64,000 nucleotides of DNA from Alphaproteobacteria bacterium HGW-Alphaproteobacteria-18 (lineage in GTDB: Bacteria; Pseudomonadota; Alphaproteobacteria; Caulobacterales; Hyphomonadaceae), in the NCBI GenBank assembly GCA_002841155.1, contig PHEH01000005.1, positions 186,001-250,000 of the forward strand, written 5' to 3'. A program made the translations under genes and the position numbers. The notes below the pieces were generated by a model. That model saw only the letters and a list, made by a program, of their open reading frames with translations. It was not told where the DNA came from and searched no databases. Position 1 is the stretch's first letter, and every line of letters begins with the position of its first letter. Below are positions 33,279-44,253 of this stretch, piece after piece.

Positions 33279-34711
33279 CCCGCCTGCTCTGGACCTCCAG
33301 CGATATCGAACTTGCGACCGGCGGCCGTGCCAGTGCGCCCTTCGAGGTGACGGGGTCGATTTCCATTGATACGCGCTCGCTTCAGCCGGGCGACCTGTTC
33401 GTGGCGCTGAAAGACCAGCGCGACGGGCATGATTTTGTCGAAGCCGCCTTCAGGGCCGGCGCGGCGGGCGCGCTGGTTGCGCGGCCGATGCCGGGCGGCG
33501 CGATAGTGCAGGTTGAGGATGTTCTCGAAGCGCTGACGCAGATGGGCATTGCCGCACGCGTCCGCTGCGGCGCCCATCGCACGGCGGTGACGGGCTCTGC
33601 GGGCAAGACTTCGGTGAAGGAGATGCTGGCGCAGATCTACCGCGCCTTCGGCCCGGCCCACTGGAACGTCAAGAGCTTCAACAATCATTGGGGCGTGCCG
33701 CTGACGCTCGCCCGCATGCCGGAAGACACAGCGCGGGCTGTGTTCGAGATCGGCATGAATACCCCCGGCGAGATTGCCCCGCGCAGCCAGATGGTGCGCC
33801 CGCATACCGGCATTGTGACCTGCATTGCCGCCGCCCATCTTCAGGGGCTTGGCTCGGTTGAGGGCATCGCCGAGGAGAAGGCAAACATCTTTGCAGGCCT
33901 GGAGGCCGGCGGAACAATCATTCTGCCAGCGGATGATGTATTCCTCGATTATCTCTCTGAGCGTGCACGGAGTTTCTGTCCTACGGGTAATGTCGAAACT
34001 TTCGGCACGTCGCCTGACGCAACGGCGCGGATTGCTGCCTATGAAACAGATGGCCGCACCAGCCGTGTGGACGTGGATATTGTCGGCCAGCGTGCCAGCG
34101 TGACGCTGAACGCCGTGGGCGCGCACTGGGCGCAGAATGTGGCCGCCTCTTTGCTGGCGGCAAGCCAGGCGGGACTGTCGCTGAAAGACTGCGCCGGGGC
34201 CCTCTCAGGCTACGCGCCGCCGCCCGGCCGGGGCACTTCCGAAACGCTGGTTTTGCCGGAAATTGGCGAAATCACGCTGATTGATGACGCCTATAACGCC
34301 AACCCTGCCAGCATGCGCGCCGCGCTCAAGGGCCTTGCTCAGCGCGCCGGCACGCGCCGCCTCGCGGCGCTGGGCGACATGCGCGAAATTGGCGACTCTT
34401 CGGCCGCAGAGCATCGCGGACTTGCAAGCGCTGTCGTAGAGTCAGGCGTCGATGGTGTGTTTCTCGCTGGTGCTGAAATGCAACACCTTTCCGAAGCGCT
34501 GCCGCGTGATTTGCAGCAGATATCTGCTCCGACAGCGGATGAGTTGTGGAATCAGCTGCAAAAAGCGCTCCGAGCTGGGGATGTTCTCTTGATCAAAGGG
34601 TCGAATGCGTCCGGGATGGGCAAGTTAGCGGACCGGCTACGCCAATGGAGCGTGCCGGCCGGACTGGGCAAGATGGATGGCGGTCCAGAAGGGGCTGCGA
34701 GGGTAAGCTGA
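33275..34711 (+). CDS. murF: UDP-MurNAc-pentapeptide synthetase MurF
   Basis: Mur ligase of 478 residues attaching D-Ala-D-Ala. The ATP-binding loop is [13 protein letters not shown], with [14 protein letters not shown] typical of Mur[11 protein letters not shown], and the substrate-binding [15 protein letters not shown]. The C-terminal [18 protein letters not shown] is conserved. A tail of about 25 residues ([15 protein letters not shown]) is extra. The start overlaps murE, and the stop TGATG overlaps mraY. Confidence 0.97.
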   Translation: MTRLLWTSSDIELATGGRASAPFEVTGSISIDTRSLQPGDLFVALKDQRDGHDFVEAAFRAGAAGALVARPMPGGAIVQVEDVLEALTQMGIAARVRCGAHRTAVTGSAGKTSVKEMLAQIYRAFGPAHWNVKSFNNHWGVPLTLARMPEDTARAVFEIGMNTPGEIAPRSQMVRPHTGIVTCIAAAHLQGLGSVEGIAEEKANIFAGLEAGGTIILPADDVFLDYLSERARSFCPTGNVETFGTSPDATARIAAYETDGRTSRVDVDIVGQRASVTLNAVGAHWAQNVAASLLAASQAGLSLKDCAGALSGYAPPPGRGTSETLVLPEIGEITLIDDAYNANPASMRAALKGLAQRAGTRRLAALGDMREIGDSSAAEHRGLASAVVESGVDGVFLAGAEMQHLSEALPRDLQQISAPTADELWNQLQKALRAGDVLLIKGSNASGMGKLADRLRQWSVPAGLGKMDGGPEGAARVS

Positions 34712-35904
34712 TGCTATACGAACTGCTGGCCGCAGATAGCGGCCTATTCAACCTTCTGAACTACATCACCTTCCGCACAGGCGCGGCGGTGGTCACCGCA
34801 TTTCTGGTGACGGTGCTGTTTGGCGACATGCTGATCAACTTCCTGCGCGCGCGTCAGGGCAAGGGTCAGCCGATCCGCGACCTCTCGCTCGAAGCGCAGC
34901 TGTCCAAGCAGGGCACGCCCACGATGGGCGGCTTCCTGATCTGGCTCGGGCTGATTGTCGGCGTGGCGCTCTGGGGCAATTTGCAGAACCCCTATGTCTG
35001 GGTCACCCTGTTCGTCACCTTCTCCTACGCGGTCCTTGGTTTCCTCGATGACTATGCCAAGGTTACCAAACAATCGACCGATGGGGTCTCCGCAGGGGCG
35101 CGCCTGATTGCCGGGTTCGGCATCGCCGCGTTGGCCTGCGCCGTCATCATGGGCCTGCACGGCGCCCACACCCCGGCCGGCCATGCCGACTGGGGCCCGC
35201 TCAGCCCGCTGGCCGAATGGATCGCAGGGTTTGCGCCAAAGACCTCTGTGCAGCCGGCAGACCCGAACTTCTCCGGCGGCGTCGCGGTTCCCTTCGTCAA
35301 CAACTACTTCCTGCCGCTGGGCGGGTTCTTCATCCTCTTCGGGATGATTGTCATCGTGGGCGCGGCAAATGCGGTGAACTTCACCGACGGCCTTGATGGC
35401 CTCGCCATCGTGCCGATGACGTTCGCGGCCGCCGCCTATGCGACGATCGCCTATCTCACCGGTAACTTCGTGTTCGCCTCCTATCTCGGGATCCAGTTTG
35501 CGCCGGGGGCGGGCGAGCTTTCAGTCCTGCTCGGCGCGGTGATCGGCTCAGGCATGGGCTTCCTCTGGTACAATGCCTACCCTGCCAAGGTGTTCATGGG
35601 CGACACCGGGTCGCTTGGTCTCGGCGGTATGCTCGGCGTCGTGGCGGTGGCCACCAAGCACGAGTTTGCGCTGGTGGTGATCGGGGGCCTGTTCGTGCTT
35701 GAGGCGCTGTCTGTGCTGACCCAGATCGGCTGGTTCAAGATCACCAAACGCCTGACAGGTGAGGGCAAGCGCATCTTCCTGATGGCGCCGCTGCACCACC
35801 ATTTCCAGAAGAAGAACTGGCCGGAAACGCGCGTTGTCGTGCGCTTCTGGATTCTCTCCGTCCTGTTCGCCCTGATGGGCCTTGCCACCCTGAAGCTGAG
35901 GTGA
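34711..35904 (+). CDS. mraY: Phospho-MurNAc-pentapeptide translocase MraY
   Basis: Integral membrane enzyme of 397 residues making lipid I. Signatures: [10 protein letters not shown], the catalytic DDYAK ([13 protein letters not shown]), [11 protein letters not shown], and [13 protein letters not shown] near the C-terminus. It has about ten membrane helices. It is longer than the usual 360 residues because of a loop of about 45 residues (about 149-195, [20 protein letters not shown] onward) between membrane segments. The start is the ATG at 34711, where it overlaps murF; the frame is open upstream inside murF. Confidence 0.97.
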   Translation: MLYELLAADSGLFNLLNYITFRTGAAVVTAFLVTVLFGDMLINFLRARQGKGQPIRDLSLEAQLSKQGTPTMGGFLIWLGLIVGVALWGNLQNPYVWVTLFVTFSYAVLGFLDDYAKVTKQSTDGVSAGARLIAGFGIAALACAVIMGLHGAHTPAGHADWGPLSPLAEWIAGFAPKTSVQPADPNFSGGVAVPFVNNYFLPLGGFFILFGMIVIVGAANAVNFTDGLDGLAIVPMTFAAAAYATIAYLTGNFVFASYLGIQFAPGAGELSVLLGAVIGSGMGFLWYNAYPAKVFMGDTGSLGLGGMLGVVAVATKHEFALVVIGGLFVLEALSVLTQIGWFKITKRLTGEGKRIFLMAPLHHHFQKKNWPETRVVVRFWILSVLFALMGLATLKLR

Positions 35905-35914
35905 TGCAGGCGCC

Positions 35915-37330
35915 ATGATCCCCATTACCGAATACGCTGGAAAAGACATTGCTGTGTATGGCCTCGGCCGCACCGGTCTCAGCACGGCCAAAGCCCTCAA
36001 GGCTGGCGGCGCGCGCGTCCATGCGTGGGACGATAATGAGGAAACCCGCGCCAAGGCCGAAGCGGCCGGCATCGCCCTGTCCGACATCAACAAGCGCGAC
36101 TGGCAGACCTTTGCTGCGCTCGTCCTGTCGCCGGGCATCCCGTACAAATATCCCCAGCCCCACCGTCTTGTGCGCATGGCGGAGATGACCGGCGTTCCGG
36201 TGATCGGCGACATGGAGCTTTTCGCGCGCGCGGTTCAGGCCCTGCCGGAGCGGGCGCGTCCGAAGATCGTCGCCATCACAGGCACCAATGGCAAATCGAC
36301 CACCACCGCGCTGATCGGGCATATCCTGAAACAGGCCGGCCGTGATGTGCGCGTCGGCGGCAATATCGGCACCGGCGTGCTCGACCTCGCAGCGCTGCAC
36401 TCCAATGCCATCTATGTGCTCGAATTGTCTTCCTATCAGCTCGACCTGGTAAAGAGCCTGCGCTGTGATGTGGCCGTGTTCATGAACCTGTCGCCTGACC
36501 ACCTTGAGCGTCATGGCGGCATGGATGGCTATCAGGCCGCGAAGATGCGCATCTTCCAGAACCAGACGGAAAAGGACGTGGCCGTCATCGGGTTTGATGA
36601 CATCTACACCCAGTCGATTGCCATCGGCCTGTCGGCCAAAGGCCCCCAGAGGGTCGTGCAGATTTCCTCTACCTATACGCTCGGCAAGGGCATCAGCGCT
36701 GTGGATGGTCGCCTTTATGACAACCAGTCCGGCAAGGCGGAATTCGTCGGCAAGCTGGATGAGTGCCCGGCCCTGATCGGGCGCCACAATTCCCAGAATG
36801 CAGCCGCTGCCTATGCGGCCTGCCGCGCGCTTGGCCTTGATCCGGCGACGATCATGGCGGGCCTGCGGACTTTCCCGGGCCTCGCCCACCGGATGGAAAC
36901 GGTCGGCGAAATCGACGGTATCCGCTTCATCAACGACTCCAAGGCAACCAATGCCCAGGCTGCCGAGCAGTCGCTGCGTTCGTTCAAGAACATCTACTGG
37001 ATTGCCGGGGGTGTTCCGAAGGCGGAGGGTATTGGGCCGCTCGCCCCCTTCTTCCCGAACGTCACCAAGGCCTATCTTATCGGCCAGGCGGAAGACGTGT
37101 TTGCTGCTACTCTGAACGGTAAGGTGCCCACACAGGTCTGCGGCGCGCTCGACCGGGCCGTTGAAGCCGCTTACCGGGACGCCAAGGCTGCCGGACAGCC
37201 CGGCGCCATCATTCTCCTTTCACCCGCCTGCGCCAGCTTTGACCAGTTCAAGGACTATGAGCACCGGGGCGATGTGTTCCGCGCCCTCGTCCATGGCATC
37301 GTGCCCGCGAGCCTCAAGGTGACCGCGTGA
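35915..37330 (+). CDS. murD: UDP-MurNAc-L-alanine:D-glutamate ligase MurD
   Basis: Mur ligase of 471 residues adding D-Glu. It has an N-terminal Rossmann segment (IAVYGLGRTGLSTAKAL), the ATP loop GTNGKSTTTALIGHIL, MNLSPDHLERHG, and FINDSKATNAQAAEQSL. It lies 10 bp after mraY, one of the few non-overlapping junctions in the cluster, and its stop TGA overlaps the GTG start of ftsW. Confidence 0.97.
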   Translation: MIPITEYAGKDIAVYGLGRTGLSTAKALKAGGARVHAWDDNEETRAKAEAAGIALSDINKRDWQTFAALVLSPGIPYKYPQPHRLVRMAEMTGVPVIGDMELFARAVQALPERARPKIVAITGTNGKSTTTALIGHILKQAGRDVRVGGNIGTGVLDLAALHSNAIYVLELSSYQLDLVKSLRCDVAVFMNLSPDHLERHGGMDGYQAAKMRIFQNQTEKDVAVIGFDDIYTQSIAIGLSAKGPQRVVQISSTYTLGKGISAVDGRLYDNQSGKAEFVGKLDECPALIGRHNSQNAAAAYAACRALGLDPATIMAGLRTFPGLAHRMETVGEIDGIRFINDSKATNAQAAEQSLRSFKNIYWIAGGVPKAEGIGPLAPFFPNVTKAYLIGQAEDVFAATLNGKVPTQVCGALDRAVEAAYRDAKAAGQPGAIILLSPACASFDQFKDYEHRGDVFRALVHGIVPASLKVTA

Positions 37331-38478
37331 GCTACACGGCCAACGCACCGCTTCTGCCGCGTTCGGATACATCCTGGTTTACCGAATGGCGCCGCACCCT
37401 GGATTGGGGGCTGGTCGCCGGCGCAGTCCTGCTGCTGAGCATCGGTCTTCTGATGTCGCTGGCGGCAGGTCCATCTGCCTCGACGCGCATCGGCTATGCC
37501 GATCCCTACCATTTCGTCTACCGGCAGGCCGCGCTCGCGATCCTTGGCTTCACAATCATGATGGTCATGAGCGTGCTGGACCGGAAATGGGCGCGCCGTG
37601 CGGCGACGCTGATCTTCTTCGTCAGTCTCGTGATGATGGTGATTGTGCTCGGCATCGGGCATGAGGCGAAGGGGGCGCAGCGCTGGCTCCGCTTTGCCGG
37701 GACTTCGTTCCAGCCGAGCGAGACGGCCAAGCCGGCCCTGATCCTGCTCTGCGGCTGGTTACTCGCGCAGAGAGCGCTCTACCCCAAAGGCCCCTGGGCG
37801 CTGATCGCCTTCCTGTTCTATGCCGTCACGCTGGGCCTCCTTCTGATGCAGCCTGATGTCGGCCAGTCGGCTTTGCTGACGGTTGCCTTTGTGACCACTT
37901 TCTTCGTCAGTGGTCTGCCCAAGCGCTGGGTCGCGCTGTTTGCTGTTGGGGGCGGCGCGCTGGCGGTCCTGCTCTACAATATCCTGCCTTATGTGAAGGC
38001 GCGGGTAGATGTCATTCTCAATCCCGGGAGCGTCGACAGTTACCAGCTCAAGAGTGCTGCCGAAGCGATCAGCCGGGGTGGACTTTTCGGTGTCGGTCCG
38101 GGGGAAGGGCTCGTGAAAGCGCGCCTGCCGGATGCTCATACCGATTTCATCTTTGCCGTCATGGCCGAAGAGTTCGGTCTCGTGGCAATTGTTGTCCTGA
38201 TGGCGATCTTTGCCATGATGGCGATCCGCGGCTTTCGCGCGGCTGCGCGGATCGAGGACGGCTACGCCCGAACGGCCGCGGCAGGTCTCTTCACGCTGTT
38301 CAGTCTTCAGGCGGCTGTGAATATCGGCGTCAATCTGGCGATCCTGCCGCCAACAGGCATGACGCTGCCATTTGTCTCCTATGGGGGATCTTCGATGGTG
38401 GGTATGGGATTGACGCTCGGCCTTGCGCTTGCTCTCGTCCGCGGCGAAGGCACAAGGAGCCGTGGCCGGTATGGCTGA
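37327..38478 (+). CDS. ftsW: Septal peptidoglycan polymerase FtsW
   Basis: SEDS-family glycosyltransferase of 383 residues with about ten membrane helices, partner of FtsI. Conserved elements: [13 protein letters not shown] early, [24 protein letters not shown] (catalytic-region loop), [20 protein letters not shown] and [16 protein letters not shown]. The start is GTG overlapping the murD stop. It overlaps murG by eight bases. Confidence 0.96.
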   Translation: MSYTANAPLLPRSDTSWFTEWRRTLDWGLVAGAVLLLSIGLLMSLAAGPSASTRIGYADPYHFVYRQAALAILGFTIMMVMSVLDRKWARRAATLIFFVSLVMMVIVLGIGHEAKGAQRWLRFAGTSFQPSETAKPALILLCGWLLAQRALYPKGPWALIAFLFYAVTLGLLLMQPDVGQSALLTVAFVTTFFVSGLPKRWVALFAVGGGALAVLLYNILPYVKARVDVILNPGSVDSYQLKSAAEAISRGGLFGVGPGEGLVKARLPDAHTDFIFAVMAEEFGLVAIVVLMAIFAMMAIRGFRAAARIEDGYARTAAAGLFTLFSLQAAVNIGVNLAILPPTGMTLPFVSYGGSSMVGMGLTLGLALALVRGEGTRSRGRYG

Positions 38479-39571
38479 CACTCAGACTACAAAACTCGTT
38501 ATCATCGCGGCCGGTGGCACCGGCGGCCACATGTTCCCGGCGCGCGCCTTTGCCGACGAAATGCGGGCGCGCGGCTGGAATACAGCCTTGATCTCGGACT
38601 CGCGCGGCCTGCGCTATGCGTCTGACTTCCCGGCTGACTGGAAAGAAGAGATCGAGGCAGCCAGCCCGAATTTCCGCAAGCCCTGGACCGTTCCGGGCGC
38701 GGCCCTCAAGATCAATAGTGGAATAGCCCGTGCCCGCCGCCTGATGAAACAGCACCGGCCGGCTCTGGTGGCCGGCTTTGGGGGCTATCCGGCCTTTCCG
38801 GCACTGGCGGCGGCGCGGCGTCTGGGTGTGCCGATCATCATCCACGAACAGAACGCCGTGCTTGGCCGCGTGAACCGGCAGTTTGCCAAACACGCCAAGC
38901 TGGTGGCGAGTGGATTTGAGAGGCTTGACCGTCTGCCGTCTGGTTCGGCGCATATGCCGATCGGAAATCCCGTGCGCGCGGCAATCATTGAGGCCGGCAA
39001 GGTTCCCTTTCCGTCTGCGGATGGCACGCTGAACATATTTGTCACCGGCGGCAGCCAGGGATCGCGTATTATCGGTGAGATGGTGCCGCTCGCGATTGCC
39101 AACCATGTTGCGCCCCCGTTGCGCGTACGTCTCAAGGTGGTTCAGCAGGTGCGGGAAGAGCAGTTCGAGATTGTTTCCAACATCTATCGCAATTCCGGTG
39201 TCGCGTGCGAACTCTCCGCATTCTTTGGTGACATGCCTGAACGCCTGGCGGCTTCACATCTGGTGATCGCTCGCTCCGGGGCGGGTACCGTCAGCGAACT
39301 TGCCACGGTAGGGCGCCCATCGATCCTCATTCCGCTGGCGATTGCGATGGACGATCACCAGGCGGCAAATGCCGAGGCGTTGACCGCCATTGGTGCGGCC
39401 GACATGATCCTGGAAGCCAATGTGACACCAAAGCTTCTCGGGGAGCTGATTTCGGCGCGTTTGTCGGATGGCGCAGACCTGACGGTTCGTGCCACGGCCG
39501 CAAAATCTGCAGCTCGCCCGGATGCTGCCCAGAAACTGGCCGATATGGCGGAGAGGATCGCGGAACTATGA
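38471..39571 (+). CDS. murG: UDP-GlcNAc transferase MurG
   Basis: GT28 glycosyltransferase of 366 residues turning lipid I into lipid II. The N-terminal glycine loop is [15 protein letters not shown], with [35 protein letters not shown]. The UDP-GlcNAc-binding C-domain has [12 protein letters not shown] and [31 protein letters not shown]. The ATG at 38471 lies inside the end of ftsW (8-base overlap). The stop overlaps the next small gene by ATGA. Confidence 0.97.
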   Translation: MADTQTTKLVIIAAGGTGGHMFPARAFADEMRARGWNTALISDSRGLRYASDFPADWKEEIEAASPNFRKPWTVPGAALKINSGIARARRLMKQHRPALVAGFGGYPAFPALAAARRLGVPIIIHEQNAVLGRVNRQFAKHAKLVASGFERLDRLPSGSAHMPIGNPVRAAIIEAGKVPFPSADGTLNIFVTGGSQGSRIIGEMVPLAIANHVAPPLRVRLKVVQQVREEQFEIVSNIYRNSGVACELSAFFGDMPERLAASHLVIARSGAGTVSELATVGRPSILIPLAIAMDDHQAANAEALTAIGAADMILEANVTPKLLGELISARLSDGADLTVRATAAKSAARPDAAQKLADMAERIAEL

Positions 39572-39927
39572 TCCGCAAGTCTGCATTTATTGCTCTCTTC
39601 TTTGGCCTGTTTCTCGTGATTTCTGAATTCGCGCGCAATTGGGGTAACTGGCAGCCCTGGCCATTCTGGGCTGTCGACTTCATTGCGGCCGGCGCGCTGA
39701 TCTGGGGAGGCCTGCGCACCCTATATCAGGGATCTTCCCGCCTGCTGTCTGCGGCGTGGGGTGTTACCGTCGGCGTTTTCTGGATGTCATACTTTTCGCA
39801 CATCCAGACCCTGGTCGAGGGCATTGATGTGGCCAAAGGTGAGGGCCCGCTGACACTGATGATCGGTGTGATGCTGCTTGTTGCGGTTATCGGCCTGTTC
39901 ATGTCACTGGCCCGGCGGACGGTTTAG
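39568..39927 (+). CDS. Small membrane protein within the dcw cluster
   Basis: 119-residue protein of unknown function with four predicted membrane helices (about 5-22 [18 protein letters not shown], 31-48 [18 protein letters not shown], 58-78 and 95-115). The N-terminus is short and basic. It sits between murG and murC, coupled to murG by ATGA and 16 bp before murC, so it must be transcribed with the cell-wall genes. It is not one of the standard dcw genes. A role in precursor synthesis or division is inference from position only. Confidence 0.8.
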   Translation: MIRKSAFIALFFGLFLVISEFARNWGNWQPWPFWAVDFIAAGALIWGGLRTLYQGSSRLLSAAWGVTVGVFWMSYFSHIQTLVEGIDVAKGEGPLTLMIGVMLLVAVIGLFMSLARRTV

Positions 39928-39943
39928 AAGTTCAAGGTTTCTC

Positions 39944-41368
39944 ATGACGACCCCAACCCCCTTTCCCGTAGGCCCCGCTCATATTGTCGGTATCGGCGGC
40001 ATCGGCATGTCGGGCATCGCCGATGTGATGCTGACGATGGGCTATGAGGTCCAGGGCTCGGACGTCGCCGACAGCGCCAATGTCGAGCGTCTGCGTGCGC
40101 GCGGCGTAAAGGTGTTCATCGGGCATGAGGCCGGCAATGTGGCTGGCGCAGGCACGGTGATCATTTCAACGGCCATCCGGCGCGATAACCCTGAAGTTCA
40201 GGCGGCGCGGGCATCCGGTATTCCCGTCGTGCGCCGCGCTAACATGCTCGCGGAAATCACGCGCCTCAAATACACCGTCTGTGTCGCGGGCACGCATGGC
40301 AAGACGACCACCACATCGCTCGTCGCGTGCCTGCTGGATGGGGCGGGCATCGACCCGACGGTCATCAATGGCGGCATCATCCATGCCTACGGGTCGAACT
40401 ATAAAGCCGGCGAAAGCGACTGGATGGTCGTGGAGAGCGATGAGAGCGACGGCACCTTCGCCAAGCTCCACCCGACCTGCGCCATCGTCACCAATATCGA
40501 TGCTGAGCACATGGACCATTATGGCACCATGGAGAAACTGCGTGAGGCATTCGACACCTTTGTCGAGAACCTGCCCTTCTATGGCTTTGCCGTTCTGTGT
40601 ACGGATCATCCCGAAGTTCAGGCCCTGGCTGCCCGCGTGACCGATCGCCGCCGCATCACCTATGGTTTCAACCTCCAGGCCGATGTGCGGGCGGTAAACC
40701 TGCGCACCGATCTCAATGGCGCGCACTTCGATGTCGAAATCCGCCGCAGTGCCGGTGAGACGCCCCGGCGTATCGAAGGGCTGACCCTGCCGATGGCAGG
40801 TGAGCATAATGTGCAGAACACCTTGGCCGCCATCACCGTGGCGCTGGAGCTTGGGGCAAGTGATGAGCAGATCCGCGTATCCCTTGCAAAGTTCGGCGGG
40901 GTCAAGCGGCGCTTTACGCCGGTCGGGGACTGGCTGCCCGTAGCTGGAGGCGCGCCAGTCAGGATCATTGACGATTATGGTCATCACCCGGTGGAAATTG
41001 CTGCCGTGCTGAAGGCGGGCCGCGCCATGCAGGGCGAGCGAACACTGATCGCTGTCTGCCAGCCCCACCGCTATTCGCGCCTGAATGACCTGTTTGAAGA
41101 ATTTTCGCGCTGCTTTGACCAGGCCGATCATGTGCTGATTGCGCCGGTCTATGAAGCCGGCGAGACACCCATTCCCGGCATCACGCATGAAGCCCTCGTC
41201 CGATCAGTCCTGCGCCATGGCCATCGCAACGCCCGCGCCCTGGCATCGCTGGCTGAACTGCCCGAAGCCGTCCGGGAACTTGCCGGGCCCGGCGCCATGG
41301 TTGTCTGCCTCGGGGCAGGGGACATTACCCGCTATGCTGGCGAGCTTGCAGGCAAACTGAAGGGCTGA
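39944..41368 (+). CDS. murC: UDP-MurNAc:L-alanine ligase MurC
   Basis: Mur ligase of 474 residues adding L-Ala. The N-terminal dinucleotide-like loop is [18 protein letters not shown], the ATP loop is [14 protein letters not shown], with [25 protein letters not shown], the [10 protein letters not shown] motif and [15 protein letters not shown]. The ATG at 39944 begins directly before the Rossmann fold; the frame is open back to 39878 within the preceding gene. It is the last gene of the cluster here, and murB, ddl, ftsQ, ftsA and ftsZ do not follow. Confidence 0.97.
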   Translation: MTTPTPFPVGPAHIVGIGGIGMSGIADVMLTMGYEVQGSDVADSANVERLRARGVKVFIGHEAGNVAGAGTVIISTAIRRDNPEVQAARASGIPVVRRANMLAEITRLKYTVCVAGTHGKTTTTSLVACLLDGAGIDPTVINGGIIHAYGSNYKAGESDWMVVESDESDGTFAKLHPTCAIVTNIDAEHMDHYGTMEKLREAFDTFVENLPFYGFAVLCTDHPEVQALAARVTDRRRITYGFNLQADVRAVNLRTDLNGAHFDVEIRRSAGETPRRIEGLTLPMAGEHNVQNTLAAITVALELGASDEQIRVSLAKFGGVKRRFTPVGDWLPVAGGAPVRIIDDYGHHPVEIAAVLKAGRAMQGERTLIAVCQPHRYSRLNDLFEEFSRCFDQADHVLIAPVYEAGETPIPGITHEALVRSVLRHGHRNARALASLAELPEAVRELAGPGAMVVCLGAGDITRYAGELAGKLKG

Positions 41369-41461
41369 CGCAAGGTCACAGACAAAACCACCTTCCGCTT
41401 TACATATTAGCGTCTAGTCTCATCGCACATACGCGCGGGCACACGCGCCGGGAGGATGCGA

Positions 41462-42952
41462 ATGGCTCAAGCGATCGTGGACGGCGCCGGCGGCGCCTCA
41501 GCTCATAAACATGTCGGTGAAGGCGGCGCGCTCGGCAAGACCGGCTTCTCATGGGCCTGGTTCGAAGCAGCGCGGAATCCCTACTACATCCTGATCGTCA
41601 TCTATGTGTTCGCGCCTTACTTCGCGCGCGACATCGTGGGCGCAGATATCCTCGCCAGCGGCAAGCTGGAGGGCCTCTCCCCGGATGAGGCCCGCCGGAT
41701 CGCCGGCGCCGAAGGCCAGGCGATGGTCGCAAACCTTTCCAAGACGGCGGGTTATATTGCCGCGCTCACCGCGCCCTTTCTCGGCGCTGCGTTTGACCGG
41801 GGCCTGCGCCGCAAACCGCTGATCTTCTTCTGCCTGTCCCTTATTTCGCTGATCGGTATTTCCCTCTGGTGGGCGATCCCTGGCCCGGCGGGCCTGTCGA
41901 CCGGGGCGGTCATGTCCCTGCTGATCATTGCCTATGTCTGCTACAGCTATAGCGAGGTGGCGCATAATTCGATGCTGCCGGACGCCGCGCGGCTCGATGC
42001 TCTGCCGGCCGTCTCCGGCCTGGGGCTCGCGCTCGGAAACGGCATGGCGACGCTGATGTTTCTTGCCATCGTCATCATGTTTGCCCTGCCGCTGGCGCTT
42101 GCCTGGCCCTTCGCGCAGCCGCTGTTCGGTATTGATGCTGCCCAGTACGAGCAGTTCCGTATCGCCGGGCCGATTTGTGGCATCTGGATGCTCGCCGCGA
42201 TGATCCCGTTCTTCCTGTATGCAAAGGATACGGGCACCCGCGGCACGCCGCCGCTCCGGGCTATCAGCGAAGGCGCCAGAGGCGTCATCCGTACCATCCG
42301 GCAGGCTGCCCAGCACAAGGAAGCCTTCAAATTCCTCGTCGCCCGGACGATCTATGCCGACGGCATGTTCGCCCTGCTGACCATCGGCGCAGTGTATGTC
42401 AGCCTGTTCCTCGGCTGGGGGCTGATTGAGCTGACCATCTATGCCATCTGGGCCTCGGCCTGGGGCGTTGCGGGCGGCATATTCGGCGGCTGGCTCGACC
42501 AGAGGCTGGGGCCTAAGAATGCTCTCGTTGTCGAGATCGCGGCGATCGTGCTGATCCTGTTCTTCGGCCTGTCGATCACGCGCGACTCAGCCTTCTTCGG
42601 CCTCTTGCCCAATGTCAAAGTGTGGGACACGCCGTTCTTCTCCGGCACATCAGACCTGCTCTATCTGCTCCAGGGTGCCCTGATCGCGGTGTTTGCCACG
42701 GCCAACATTTCGTCCAGCCGCTCGATGTTGATCCATGTCGCGCCGGCCCATATGCGGGGCGAGTTTTTCGGCCTGTTTGCGATTGCCGGGACGGTCACCG
42801 TCTGGCTCGGGCCGTTGTTGATCGAACAGTTCACCCGCTGGTCGGGCGATCAGCGGATTGGCATGTCGGCTATCGCGCTCTTGTTCTTCATCGGCCTTGC
42901 GGTTCTCCTGACCGTGAAGTCCGATCCACCGGTCCGCAGGGCGGCGGTATGA
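41462..42952 (+). CDS. MFS transporter, UMF1/Atg22-like family
   Basis: Membrane transporter of 496 residues with about eleven to twelve helices. NPYYILIVIYVFAPYFARDIV at the start, an unusual extracytoplasmic segment LASGKLEGLSPDEARRIAGA, and SYSEVAHNSMLPDAA in the TM4-5 loop resemble the UMF1 (vacuole effluxer Atg22-like) branch of the MFS. The ATG at 41462 is preferred over 41456 because GGGAGG ends 6 bases before it. It lies 93 bp after murC on the same strand, and the gap has no strong terminator. Function in bacteria is unclear, perhaps amino-acid or peptide efflux. Confidence 0.8.
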   Translation: MAQAIVDGAGGASAHKHVGEGGALGKTGFSWAWFEAARNPYYILIVIYVFAPYFARDIVGADILASGKLEGLSPDEARRIAGAEGQAMVANLSKTAGYIAALTAPFLGAAFDRGLRRKPLIFFCLSLISLIGISLWWAIPGPAGLSTGAVMSLLIIAYVCYSYSEVAHNSMLPDAARLDALPAVSGLGLALGNGMATLMFLAIVIMFALPLALAWPFAQPLFGIDAAQYEQFRIAGPICGIWMLAAMIPFFLYAKDTGTRGTPPLRAISEGARGVIRTIRQAAQHKEAFKFLVARTIYADGMFALLTIGAVYVSLFLGWGLIELTIYAIWASAWGVAGGIFGGWLDQRLGPKNALVVEIAAIVLILFFGLSITRDSAFFGLLPNVKVWDTPFFSGTSDLLYLLQGALIAVFATANISSSRSMLIHVAPAHMRGEFFGLFAIAGTVTVWLGPLLIEQFTRWSGDQRIGMSAIALLFFIGLAVLLTVKSDPPVRRAAV

Positions 42953-42958
42953 TCGCCC

Positions 42959-43579
42959 TTAGCTGGTGGGGCCGAAAGCAGGCGAGCCGCCACCACCGCT
43001 CGTGATGCGCTGAATGTTCGTGACGCGGCGCGGGCGAAGATAGAACGTGTCGGTCATCGTCATCGAGGTATCGATGACAAAACCGAAGCTGCTCGAATAG
43101 TCATATTCGACTTCGGTGAGGATGATTGAGCCTGGCTGGGGCACGATGCCGTCTGGAACCATGACAACCGATCCGACAGGGCGGGGCTCGATCCGGTAAC
43201 CTTCAGACCAGGCAACACGCTTCTGGCCATTGCCATTATCAACAATCGAGGTGATCCGCATACGGGTTTCCGATGCGGGGTAGGGCTGCATCATCACGTT
43301 CGCGGCATTGTAGAGCTCACGCATATCGTCATCGGTGACAGAGACGAGGCGCGCAGTGAGGTCTCCAAGGCTGGCTGCCGTTGCGGTCACCCGGCGATCA
43401 ACGCGCATCAGATAGCTTAGCTCGATACAGCCGAAGAAGATCAGCACCATGACAGGCGCGATAATGGCAAACTCTACGGCAGAGACCCCATCCTCGTTCC
43501 GCAACAAGCTTTTCAGGCCGAGCTTGCGCGGCGCATTCTTCCGGCGGAGACGGGCTTCGAAGTAGCGATTGAACATCAT
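42959..43579 (-). CDS. TadE/TadF-like pilus assembly pseudopilin
   Basis: 206-residue TadE-family minor pilin-like protein. A basic cytoplasmic leader (about 1-30) precedes GVSAVEFAIIAPVMVLIFFG with the family Glu (Val-Glu-Phe) after a prepilin-type Gly, and one membrane helix. A periplasmic domain follows (about 55-206), with no von Willebrand motif, so TadE/F rather than TadG. The ATG overlaps the stop of the second TadE-like gene by ATGA. The two are convergent with the UMF1 gene (6 bp between stops). Confidence 0.85.
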   Translation of the reverse strand: MMFNRYFEARLRRKNAPRKLGLKSLLRNEDGVSAVEFAIIAPVMVLIFFGCIELSYLMRVDRRVTATAASLGDLTARLVSVTDDDMRELYNAANVMMQPYPASETRMRITSIVDNGNGQKRVAWSEGYRIEPRPVGSVVMVPDGIVPQPGSIILTEVEYDYSSSFGFVIDTSMTMTDTFYLRPRRVTNIQRITSGGGGSPAFGPTS

Positions 43580-44142
43580 TCGAAGTCACTCCCGAAGGGC
43601 TCGTTACGGAAAACGACATTGGACTGGATCAGATGCTTGTTGCCATGCATGTTGGCGAGCGGCGCAGTCAGGCCAGGGGTCAGCAGATCCCATTCATAGA
43701 AGACGCGCACAGCAACGATGTCGTTGGGGCCGCCGGGATTGAAACCAAAGCTGCTATTGTCCACCAGGCCGGCCGAGTCGATCGGCGTGCCTGTCGGGGT
43801 GTTGTTGAAGCCGCTGACAGTCTGCACATCAAAATGAAGGCGGTTTTCGCAATCCATCATCCCCATGAGTTGGGCACAGATCAGTTCACGGTACTCTTCT
43901 GCGTTCATTTCGGCTTCCTGGACGGCGCCAGTCCGCAGGGGGCGGGAAGCCTCGGCAACACCATGATCGAGAATCGCGGTCATAATGAACAGAATGCACA
44001 CTTCGAGCAGGCCAAAGATCAGGAAGAAGAACGGCGCCGCGATCAGCGCAAACTCGACGGCCGCAATCCCGCGCTTGTCGGCGGCATAGGCCCCAAAGTG
44101 ATCGCGCAGCCGGGCTGCAAGACTGTTACGGACACTGAGCAT
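43576..44142 (-). CDS. tadE: TadE-like pilus assembly pseudopilin
   Basis: 188-residue TadE family protein. The leader KRGIAAVEFALIAAPFFFLI has the prepilin-like Gly-Ile-Ala-Ala-Val-Glu-Phe motif and a single membrane helix (about 25-50). A periplasmic part follows with Cys residues in ICAQLMGMMDCENR. Together with its coupled neighbour it probably supplies the two minor pseudopilins of the Flp pilus, whose main genes lie 1 kb away on the other strand. The assignment as TadE rather than TadF is by residue pattern only. Confidence 0.85.
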   Translation of the reverse strand: MLSVRNSLAARLRDHFGAYAADKRGIAAVEFALIAAPFFFLIFGLLEVCILFIMTAILDHGVAEASRPLRTGAVQEAEMNAEEYRELICAQLMGMMDCENRLHFDVQTVSGFNNTPTGTPIDSAGLVDNSSFGFNPGGPNDIVAVRVFYEWDLLTPGLTAPLANMHGNKHLIQSNVVFRNEPFGSDFE

Positions 44143-44253
44143 AATCTGGCTATTCCCCCACTGGGACCAGCTTGAATGCCTATCATGTTCCGGTTTGCAG
44201 GGGGTTCATCAGATCAATGCAATTTCACGCATTGGCCTGAGACCGCGCGCGGC

